DNA from: Synura sp. LO234KE
Lineage: Eukaryota > Sar > Synurophyceae > Synurales > Mallomonadaceae
NCBI GenBank assembly: GCA_015143735.1
Contig: VKHC01000132.1
Span: 5,840-17,778, forward strand
DNA length: 11,939 nt
Direction: 5' to 3'
Position numbers and translations under genes: made by a program. How positions within the stretch are numbered: the stretch's first letter is position 1; the number at the start of each line of letters is the position of its first letter. Under the pieces are notes generated by a model. That model saw only the letters and a program-made list of their open reading frames with translations. It was not told where the DNA came from and searched no databases. This document shows positions 1-7,000 of this stretch, in pieces.

Positions 1-537
1 ATGAGCGCGGACGAGGATTGGGTAAGTGACGCGAAGACGGAGGCCTCGTCCGTGGGCCTGTTCCTCAAGTCGACGCTCTCTCTGCAGACCTTTCTCAGCC
101 CCACAGCGAACAGGTCGACAGCCAGCCGGAGTGCGATCTCGCTGCCCCCCAACCCACAACAGCCTCGAGGTCTCCCCGCCCGTTCTGCCGCCACGTCCAC
201 TTCTCGCTCCTCCGCCTCCGCCCCTTCCGCTGTGCGTCTGTCCCCCACCTCCCATGGCAGGAGTGGGAATCTCAGCGATTTCTTCCCCACGTCCCCCTCC
301 TTGGATGTGTCCACCAGACCCAAGACTATGGGTGCGCATAAAGCCTTCATACCCCAAATCGACCTCGTGAAGCAAGGCAGAGACTACTTGGCCGCGCAAA
401 TGAAGAACTCCTTCGAGCCCTCGGACCTGGAGGACTCCATCAGTCACATCATCCGCCTGAGGCCCTACCGATCTCCCTTGGCTATAAAGCAGCAAGTGGC
501 CACCTCTATCTGGGGCCCGTCCGAACAACTAATCTGA
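1..537 (+). CDS. 3' part of a Ser/Pro-rich protein; tail paralogous to the cNMP-domain protein at 2604-4697
   Basis: This frame is open from the first base of the window and ends at TGA 535-537 (178 residues). It probably continues upstream, so the ATG at base 1 need not be the true start. Residues about 35-105 are Ser/Pro/Arg-rich and likely disordered. Two ordered blocks follow. RPKTMGAHKAFIP (about 106-118) matches RPKSAGLHQGFMP in the minus-strand protein. GRDYLAAQ...DSISHIIRLRPY (about 126-156) matches AREYSLAV...DCLDHITRMRPY there. The missing upstream part may therefore carry the cyclic-nucleotide-binding domains, but that is inference. A possible 66-base in-frame intron (GTAAGT at 22, TCTCTCTGCAG ending at 87) exists. 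Weak similarity of its translation (LKSTLSLQ versus VKNLLFAQ in the paralogue) argues that it is coding. G+C is high: 42 of 60 bases in 181-240. The function is unknown. Confidence 0.72.
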   Translation: MSADEDWVSDAKTEASSVGLFLKSTLSLQTFLSPTANRSTASRSAISLPPNPQQPRGLPARSAATSTSRSSASAPSAVRLSPTSHGRSGNLSDFFPTSPSLDVSTRPKTMGAHKAFIPQIDLVKQGRDYLAAQMKNSFEPSDLEDSISHIIRLRPYRSPLAIKQQVATSIWGPSEQLI

Positions 538-1740
538 AGAGAGAGCGCGGACGAGTAGCGTCCCTCCTCTGATGTTGGTCGCAGAATGCGCTGCGATGAA
601 ATCAGCCATTTTAAATATTGCTGGCAGGGAGGCATTCACTTTTGAATGAACCGATTTCGGTGCTCCGATTGCGGGCTTGAGTCATGTTTGGTTTTTGTGT
701 TAATTAATGCGTTTTAAATTCCTGTTCTTCATTTGAATTCACCGAATTGAGCTGATGAATGTCCATTTAGCGTCTAGGTTGAAGTTGAAGTTGGGAAGTG
801 TTACTTTTCATTCTTCGAGGACTACTACCTCCTCAAGGACATGTTCCACCACTCGTTCGTCTGGGATATAACGGTACTCTGCTGCGGCAGCGACCCAAAC
901 CTGCCGCAATATTGTTGTCGTGGTATAGGAGTACAGTAGCGCGACTATTGGCTCCTGTCGCTGTGCGAATGTATTATTAGCGTGTGTGAAGGCACAGATC
1001 GTCTCCTTGCTTTGATATGATTATGGAAACCTACAGATAGGGTAATGTTTTTCAGTCACCATGGTGTGGTGGCACCACCGGGCAAACAATCAAAAGACAA
1101 AAGTAACCGCTAAAGGTCGTCCTCGAAGAGAAATAATTGAGACTTTGGTACTGTTCGACACGTCAGTGGCACTATTTATTGAGGTTCCTAAGAGCAAGAA
1201 AGTAAAACTTTAGGAATGCTTACTACCATCTTAGGGAAACTTTGAATTCTTAAGAAGTGCTACTAAGAAAGTAAGTCGCTCCTAAAGCAAAGCAAACTTA
1301 TTCTTTTAGTACGAGCAAGTTTTCTGAGAAAACTACGAGGTGGTAGTGGTGGTGCCGCTATAGAAGGAAGGACGACGGGTCTTGCCAGTTGTACATACGT
1401 ATTGGACATTTTGCGTATGCCTTCTGTCTAGTAGCTGTAATAATTAAGGAGAGATTTTCGGGAAAAAAGAGAAGGAAGGAAGACGAAAATGCATTCTTAG
1501 CTTCCTAGTAGCCGTTGTAACGCGAGGATGTGACTTTGCTGGGCAAGTTCTAAAGTGATACGTTTTCAATAAACTTCATACTTTGAATCGCCGTGGTCGG
1601 AACTTTAGGAACGCTTTCAAAGTAACGACAAGGAGAGCGCAATTTTTCTTTGTACGCCACCTCAGATGTGGGCGGTGCACGAACTACCGAGGTGCTTAAG
1701 CCTAATAAAAATGGTTGTGTAACAAAACGGGGTAGTTTAA
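538..1740. other. Non-coding intergenic stretch between convergent paralogues
   Basis: About 1.2 kb after the first gene's stop with no open frame that looks coding. The frames present are short and of arbitrary composition. The sequence is AT-rich with runs such as ACTTTAGGAATGCTT (near 1206) and ACTTTAGGAACGCTTTC (near 1606), which may be a degenerate short repeat. The beginning should hold the 3' UTR and polyadenylation site of the first gene, but no signal stands out clearly. I recognise no RNA gene here. Confidence 0.6.
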
Positions 1741-1747
1741 GCACGTG

Positions 1748-1987
1748 GGTGTTTTTTTAAAAGTAAAACTTAGCTTAGCAAAATATTGTTTTCAATAGAT
1801 ATTATTAGCTAAGAGAAAAGCATGCGAACACGTCAATCACTCAGCACCCTTATGAGCCGAATTGGCAGATCCCACTAGGGATAAGGACAATCGAGCTTAG
1901 CAAAACATGACAAGCATATTATGCAAAGCACCCATATGAGCCAGATTGGCAAATACCACTTGGGGTATGGGCAAGCGGGTAATTCAC
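1748..1987 (-). mobile_element. Dimeric SINE-like retroelement with 7-base target duplications
   Basis: Two tandem copies of a unit of about 85-140 bases lie here, and a third copy sits at 5855-5962. Shared landmarks on the plus strand, in order, are a T7 run with TTTAAAAGTAAAACTTAG, TTAGCAAAACATGACAAGCAT, a CACCCTTATGAGCC block, a GGCA block, CTAGGGATAAGG and GGGCAAGCG. The left monomer is about 1748-1894 and carries some 36 extra bases after TTAGCAAAA. The right monomer is about 1895-1978 and lacks the T-run. GCACGTG occurs at 1741-1747 directly before the T-run and again at 1988-1994, as expected for a target-site duplication. Read on the minus strand, the element ends in an A-run, the mark of LINE-type target-primed insertion. 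No clear tRNA A or B box was found, so its RNA ancestry is unknown. Confidence 0.68.
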
Positions 1988-2018
1988 GCACGTGATACTA
2001 AAGTTTACTAAGGAAAGT

Positions 2019-2036
2019 ATCAAGTTAAGACTTGAT
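2019..2036. repeat. Perfect 7-base inverted repeat with 4-base loop
   Basis: ATCAAGT and ACTTGAT face each other across TAAG, just outside the right target duplication of the dimeric SINE-like element. The arms pair perfectly. It could be a chance hairpin or a remnant of older mobile DNA. No function is evident. Confidence 0.5.
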
Positions 2037-2603
2037 ATGGATTCGGTACGACATTACCGATGAATACTTGACCCTATCCACCCAATTAAAACAAGATTCT
2101 CGCTACTACTAATTTAACCTCCTTCCATCGTTTTCCTCCAGAGTATCACCCCGATGCAACCAGCTTCCCCGTAAAAAATATAGAAAATATCAGATTTTCA
2201 ACGATATTCTTTACTTTTACTGATCATATACACGGGGATTGCAAATTTTGAATATGTGAATTATGCACAGTAGCAATTTCACTCTACACCTATTTTCATG
2301 ACCGATCCGTATCCTCCCTTTGATACTCCGCCTTGGTATAGAATATGTATACAAGGAGTGTCCGTCGATATTCCTCCCTATCGCCATAACCAGTTAACTC
2401 CGTAATCGAAAATCATTAGAAATAGATAGAAGCATAACAAAATGCGCACATCCGTGGTCCGCAAGGAGGCCGTCCACTCTGGAGGCTGACAAGCGCCCCC
2501 TTGACCTCATCCTCACCTTTACCTCACACCCAACTGCCATATTTCCTTCCTTAAGATTTCTTCACACTGCTTCCAGGGGAGGGGTCATGCTGCTCGACGT
2601 GCC
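2037..2603. other. Non-coding region including the likely 3' UTR of the minus-strand gene
   Basis: No coding frame is recognisable. The half near 2440-2603 is GC-richer, like the adjoining 3' end of the minus-strand gene, and probably includes its 3' untranslated region. The half near 2037-2440 is AT-rich. I could not place a definite polyadenylation signal. Confidence 0.5.
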
Positions 2604-4697
2604 TCAACGAACATCTAAATTGGAGCAGGATTTGATGGGAGCATAAGGGGCGGGGAGAACAGGGCCGCTGGAATCCCTCGGCCCCCCTGCACGTATTTGA
2701 TAGGGCCTCATGCGGGTGATGTGGTCCAGGCAGTCGGAGAACTTGACCGGTACGAAGTCATATTTGGTGGACCTGACAGCCAGGGAGTACTCCCGCGCAT
2801 TTAGTGTGGGTCTGGCCTTTCCTGTCCCATGGTTCTCGACGATACCGTCGCTGGCTTGTCGCAGATGTTTATCGCTGGGATTCATTCCCTTGAGGAGGCC
2901 CAGGGGCATGAACCCCTGATGGAGGCCCGCAGACTTAGGACGAAGAGGAGAAGAGGAAGCGGGCGATGGGTTTCGCAGAGCAGCCTCCAAGACATCCTCC
3001 GGGTCTACATGGGGATGCTCTAGCGGCGGTCTCCGAGCGACGGGCAGTGCACACAAACTGGAGGCCAGTTGTGTAACCATGTTGCCGTTCTCGTTGTCGA
3101 CGGAATTCAAACGCAGGAGACTGGCGTTTCTTTCCTTATCCTTCAGCGCCGACATGGGCCGTTGCTGCCCAAGAGTGGACAGGGTTCCAGTGGTTGAGAC
3201 CGGGGGAGGAAGAGTCGGGGTGGGCGCCTGAGAGCCGAAGAGCCGTTGAGCGAACAGTAAATTCTTCACCATTTGATTATCTTCGCGAACGGGCTCCGTC
3301 TCGTCCGAGGGAAGATCGGAGGGGGAGTGTCGGTGGAAGGGGTCCAGACGTGAGGACGTGTTGTTAGGCTTCGACACGTGATATTCGCTGCATGCCGCCC
3401 GGCTGCTCTTCTGCCGCTGTAGCTTAAAATCGTGGTGGTGCCTGCCTTGGTCGGCATCTGCTGTCCCAGACACCGCCCCATGCCCAACAACGGCCAGCAG
3501 CGCCGGCAGCGATTTACCACATTGTAGAATTCTCTTGGAGGCCTCGCTTCTCTCTTGGTGGAGTTTGTCGAGACAGAGATGATGTCGCTCCGCCTCCTTG
3601 TGACACTCCATCTTCTTCGCCTTTGCAGACGTGGCGTAATCCTCGTACAGATGGGAGTCCATCTCTATCGTCTCGCACATCGTCACACACTCATATGACA
3701 AGTCAAAGTGATGAATTCCTTTCTGCAGCTCCTTCTCCCCAATCACCATGCCGCGGCCGTACCTGGCCAACACATAGGCGTGGGCTCGATCGCTTCGCAA
3801 TTTCTTGGGATCGTCTTCGAGAATCTTGGCTTCTCCTGAAACAATTATAAAAACTTTATGAATTCGGCTTCCTGCGCTCGCAATAGTTGCTTTCGAGGGA
3901 TAGCGTTTTCTCTTTGTGTGCAGGATGATAGACATCAGTTTCGTTCCGTCGTAACCCTGGAAAAATGGAAGCTCACGCAACAGAGACACACCTTCCTGAA
4001 CCTGTTCTTTGGTCACCTTATAAGGTAGTAATGTGGATTCAAAAGTTTCATCGAACACTACCAACAGAAGTGTCCCTGGAAGGGTAACTGCACTTCTGTA
4101 TCGACGACGATTCTTTCCTTTTTGAGCAGTTGGGGGAATCGCATTTGTGACTCTTCCCGCGTCCACTATGCTCAAAAGATTTCCTAGACAATATATATCA
4201 TCATTATCCACAATTTGATTTCGATGAAAATTCAATTTTTTGACGTTCTCTTCGTATTTATCATAGTAAAACTCAATTGATCCTTTCAATACTATAAAAT
4301 GACACCAGTCTGGATCACCTTGCAGAAATAGAATTCTTTTATGGTCTGGACAATAAAAGAAGTCGGCTTCGTTAAATAATTTATTCATGGCTGAATCTGA
4401 AAGCTTGTGAACAACACTATCCGATAATTCAGGCCTCATAAAAAACTTTCGTAAAATCCCGATATCATGAACTGTCCTATGAAATCGAATTGTTGTATTA
4501 AACATGTCAAGAACCTCGGCGATATCTAAATTATTGCAATATGGTGAAGATGCTTCTTCTTGTAAAGTATGCTTTCGCCACATTTCAAACGCCATTTCCA
4601 GCAGAAAAGCAGCTGATTTTCTTTGCCATCTGCGAAATATTCTGTGAAGAGTACCGTACATCCTGAAATTGACGTATCCATGGCGAGGAAGCTTCAT
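2604..4697 (-). CDS. Tandem cyclic-nucleotide-binding-like domain protein with long disordered tail
   Basis: An uninterrupted frame of about 697 residues from a true ATG (4697-4695). Residues 10-45 form a basic amphipathic helix region (GTLHRIFRRWQRKSAAF). A first cNMP-binding-like beta barrel covers about 110-225 (ILFLQGDPDWCHFIVLKGSIEF). A second covers about 238-355: LLRELPFFQGYDGTKLMSII, then KVFIIVSGEAKIL, then a GE pair in GMVIGEKE. Both phosphate-binding cassettes are degenerate. The usual Arg-Ala after the GE is absent, so ligand binding is doubtful. The order resembles CNBD2/PKA-R-like proteins of signalling or flagella; that is a family-level analogy. Residues 380-580 are low-complexity and probably disordered. 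The C-terminal blocks RPKSAGLHQGFMP and DHITRMRPY are shared with the gene at 1-537. G+C climbs from 16/60 (4201-4260) to 39/60 (3301-3360). An AG acceptor-like site (TTTCTTAACAG) lies 21 bases upstream of the ATG, and the bases between stay in frame, so an upstream exon is possible. Confidence 0.85.
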   Translation of the reverse strand: MKLPRHGYVNFRMYGTLHRIFRRWQRKSAAFLLEMAFEMWRKHTLQEEASSPYCNNLDIAEVLDMFNTTIRFHRTVHDIGILRKFFMRPELSDSVVHKLSDSAMNKLFNEADFFYCPDHKRILFLQGDPDWCHFIVLKGSIEFYYDKYEENVKKLNFHRNQIVDNDDIYCLGNLLSIVDAGRVTNAIPPTAQKGKNRRRYRSAVTLPGTLLLVVFDETFESTLLPYKVTKEQVQEGVSLLRELPFFQGYDGTKLMSIILHTKRKRYPSKATIASAGSRIHKVFIIVSGEAKILEDDPKKLRSDRAHAYVLARYGRGMVIGEKELQKGIHHFDLSYECVTMCETIEMDSHLYEDYATSAKAKKMECHKEAERHHLCLDKLHQERSEASKRILQCGKSLPALLAVVGHGAVSGTADADQGRHHHDFKLQRQKSSRAACSEYHVSKPNNTSSRLDPFHRHSPSDLPSDETEPVREDNQMVKNLLFAQRLFGSQAPTPTLPPPVSTTGTLSTLGQQRPMSALKDKERNASLLRLNSVDNENGNMVTQLASSLCALPVARRPPLEHPHVDPEDVLEAALRNPSPASSSPLRPKSAGLHQGFMPLGLLKGMNPSDKHLRQASDGIVENHGTGKARPTLNAREYSLAVRSTKYDFVPVKFSDCLDHITRMRPYQIRAGGPRDSSGPVLPAPYAPIKSCSNLDVR

Positions 4698-4784
4698 GAT
4701 AAAAATCTCCTGGTAGAACTGTTAAGAAATATTTAAGCGTAACGGGAATTCTACAAAAATTTTAATTTGACAAAAATTGGAAAT
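4698..4784. promoter_or_regulatory. Compact divergent promoter region
   Basis: Only 87 AT-rich bases separate the ATGs of the minus-strand cNMP-domain gene and the plus-strand JmjC gene, so both 5' UTRs and core promoters must lie here unless upstream exons exist. A weak TATA-like stretch, AAATATTTAAG, sits near 4729-4739. On the minus strand the same region gives a pyrimidine-rich TATTTCTTAACAG, which could be a splice acceptor for an upstream exon of the cNMP gene. No specific regulator site is recognisable. Confidence 0.45.
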
Positions 4785-5837
4785 ATGTTAATTTTTATTT
4801 TTCTTCTTTTTCATCTGTATTTTTGTTGTGGTTCGTTTGAAAACTCTAGTGAATCGCTCTTCAAAATATTGACAGATTGGAATTCAACAAGCTGCAAACC
4901 TCCCTCTGGATTTCGTGGAAGCATTTTAATGCTTAATTACAGCAACTACGAGGATAGAAAACATGCTTTCAAATTAAGGGAATCTGGATTTCCTTTCAAG
5001 ATTAATGATGTTCATTCGCTGAAGCGGGCACGTATTAAGTGGGATAGAGAATATATATCAAAAAATGTTAACGGTAAAGCATATCTGGTGGAGTATTCTG
5101 CTGATCAGCATTTTAAATACTGGCAAGTTGAGGGTAGAAACGTGAGCAAAACTTTTATTCCCCCTACAAAAGTTTTAAATATGGGATTCGATGAATGGTA
5201 CAAAAAGTCACAAGAGCAGGAACAGGATCTAACTTGTGGTAGTGGTACTTCGTCTGGTTATTATTATTTCCACATAAATTCTATGCGCGTTTTAGGTGGG
5301 AGGTCCGAGCACTTCATCTCTCGCGACCTCCCTTTCTTCTCTGCTAGACGTAAAAATTTATTTATTTCAGACATTTATTCGAATAAAGGCATAGAATGTC
5401 GCTTTGGGATGCGAGGAATAATTGCAGAACCTCATTGCGATACCAGCAGAAATATGATTGCGGTTGTGACAGGAAAGCGCAGAGTGATCTTGGTCCCTCC
5501 ATACTATTGTTCATATCTACAAATATGCTCCGACGTTAAAGATCCATTTTATCGACAGTCGAAGATCGACTGGAGTATCCTGGAGCACGTCGTTACCTAC
5601 AAATTCAAATATGTCCGAGCGGTGCAGACAATATTAGAGGCTGGAGAAGTACTATACGTCCCTCCCCTTTGGTTCCACTACATCATTTCTCTGGAGTACT
5701 CGTTGCAATGCAACGCTTTCTCCCATAGAATTCATGACATTTCTCGAATCACGAATGACTCTTGTATTCTAGATATATATGATCACAAACGACGCGGAGC
5801 AGTAGAATTTCACGAACAATTTTCTCCCTCAGCTTAG
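4785..5837 (+). CDS. Secretory-pathway JmjC/cupin-8 Fe(II)/2-oxoglutarate-dependent oxygenase
   Basis: 350 residues from the first ATG (4785) to TAG 5835-5837. The frame is open a little upstream, but only through a TTG codon. The N-terminus MLIFIFLLFHLYFCCG is a hydrophobic signal peptide, likely cleaved near residue 17. Five N-glycosylation sequons (Asn about 20, 33, 51, 119, 324) agree with an ER/Golgi, surface or secreted protein. The JmjC/cupin-8 core carries the iron triad: HCD (His217, Asp219) in IIAEPHCDTSRN and distal His298 in VPPLWFHYIISL. Lys231 in TGKRRVIL could bind 2-oxoglutarate, and Asn310 closes the QCN motif. All catalytic positions appear intact, so the enzyme is probably active as a hydroxylase or demethylase. 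The substrate is not inferable. JMJD8-like luminal proteins are the nearest analogy. No intron is needed. Low G+C at the 5' end (20/60 in 4801-4860) rises to 28/60 in 5641-5700. Confidence 0.88.
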   Translation: MLIFIFLLFHLYFCCGSFENSSESLFKILTDWNSTSCKPPSGFRGSILMLNYSNYEDRKHAFKLRESGFPFKINDVHSLKRARIKWDREYISKNVNGKAYLVEYSADQHFKYWQVEGRNVSKTFIPPTKVLNMGFDEWYKKSQEQEQDLTCGSGTSSGYYYFHINSMRVLGGRSEHFISRDLPFFSARRKNLFISDIYSNKGIECRFGMRGIIAEPHCDTSRNMIAVVTGKRRVILVPPYYCSYLQICSDVKDPFYRQSKIDWSILEHVVTYKFKYVRAVQTILEAGEVLYVPPLWFHYIISLEYSLQCNAFSHRIHDISRITNDSCILDIYDHKRRGAVEFHEQFSPSA

Positions 5838-5854
5838 ATGAGTGCGGTCGAAGT

Positions 5855-5962
5855 ATTTTTTTAAAGTTAAACTTAGTTTAGCAAGAACATGACAAGCATG
5901 ATTTCACCAAGTACCCTTATGAGCCCATTTGCAGTTCCCTCTAGGGGTAAGCGCAAGCGCGA
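5855..5962 (-). mobile_element. SINE-like element with 11-base target duplications
   Basis: This single copy of the element at 1748-1987 is about 108 bases long. It starts on the plus strand with ATTTTTTTAAAGTTAAACTT and runs through CATGACAAGCAT, ACCCTTATGAGCC and CTAGGGGTAAG to GCGCAAGCGCGA. GCGGTCGAAGT at 5844-5854 and 5963-5973 flanks it exactly and is the target-site duplication. The T-run abuts the left duplication, so the element lies on the minus strand with an A-rich 3' end. The left duplication begins 7 bases after the JmjC stop codon, so the insertion is in, or makes up, that gene's 3' UTR in antisense. The clean duplications suggest a fairly recent insertion. Confidence 0.8.
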
Positions 5963-5973
5963 GCGGTCGAAGT

Positions 5974-7000
5974 GTATCTAACAGGCGAACGTACTAACAC
6001 CTGAAAGGTATGATGCAAGAGTAAGAGAGTGAGTAAGAGTATCGGCCATTCTTATTTGAACTTCTTGAAGCTGTGTAGGCAGATCGCGGAGGAACCCAAC
6101 CCATTTCCCGCGCCCGCGCGTCGGACTGGTACCGATTATACAAAATGAGAAACTTGACGGAGTCTCTTATTTATTTGAAGATGTTATAAATGTACTTGCC
6201 TAATGGAAATCGATGAGTAGGCATCCTGATGATAAGGACTCAATTCGAACTGGTGACGGTGGAACTGTGATTACTCGTCGATATTTTTATTTATAACTAT
6301 GAACTGATAAGATGTAGCCTAGTTCCTCAGTAGAACTTCTAGGGAAGTACTTAGCTGAATATTGTTACTTCTATTAGCAGGTACTCATACGAATTCATAC
6401 TAGTAACGCCCCCCTCCTCGTGGTGATGAAGGAAGACAAGCAACGCAAAAAGATATCCTCATGGGGAATTGTTTCCTTTCACAAGAATGCTTTTCAAAGC
6501 ATGCTAGCATGCTATATAGTACATGAAAATGATAGCGCACATTGAACAAGACAGCAAGTACCAACCAACTAGTGTGAATACTAGGCATTTCTTTACGAAT
6601 ATATTGTCGTTTACTCCTAGCTAGTACGGGGAAAACTCTTAACCATGCCATATCATGAAGGTATGAGGCATTTTTAAAAATTTTGGCAACAAAAGAATTT
6701 ACGAGCCGGAAACAATCCGGCGGCCGCCGTAACAATTCGATTAAAGGGAAGTCTAATTGTGTGCTGGAGGTAGTTTTACAACGTCCATAATCCATAAAAT
6801 CTCTTTTTGCTTCCACTGTATTAGCTGCCTTTCACTCTGATATCTTCTTTGATGGAAGTGGAATATTACATCTTTAATTATTTTGCTTAAGTGCATTATC
6901 ATCAATATGTGGCGAAGTTCGTAAGCCTTTACATATTGCTTTGTAGACCTTGTAAAAGCTCATGAAAAGGTAGACCGAGTTGTCGTGTTATGGGTGTTAC
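5974..7000. other. Non-coding region without a recognisable gene
   Basis: No credible coding sequence. A minus-strand frame near 6400-6795 is open for about 130 residues but resembles nothing I know. A CpG-dense patch (CCCGCGCCCGCGCG) lies near 6107-6120, and a perfect palindrome lies at 6498-6513. The rest is AT-rich with short runs. Confidence 0.5.
6498..6513. repeat. Perfect 16-base palindrome
   Basis: AGCATGCTAGCATGCT equals its own reverse complement. It has no loop, so it is more likely a protein-binding-type palindrome or chance than a hairpin. No repeat copy was seen elsewhere in the window. Confidence 0.5.

Noticed and set aside
1748-1987. tRNA gene or tRNA-derived promoter in the SINE-like units
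   Set aside because: I searched both strands for A-box and GGTTCGANNCC-like B-box motifs and found no convincing pair, although the branched fold superficially resembles a tRNA.
3836-3850. Splice-acceptor-like TTATAATTGTTTCAG on the minus strand inside the cNMP gene
   Set aside because: Read through, it encodes FIIVSGEAKI, the canonical strand of a cNMP-binding fold, so it is coding.
4767-4784. JmjC frame extended upstream to a TTG codon
   Set aside because: In a eukaryotic nuclear gene the first ATG (4785) is the natural start, and it places the hydrophobic signal peptide at the very N-terminus.
5350-5370. GTAAAAATTTATTTATTTCAG, which looks like a tiny intron in the JmjC gene
   Set aside because: It is only 21 bases and in frame, and the surrounding protein fits the JmjC fold without removing it.
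6400-6816. Minus-strand open frame of about 130 residues
   Set aside because: Its upstream end is GTG rather than ATG, it resembles no family I know, and its composition looks arbitrary.
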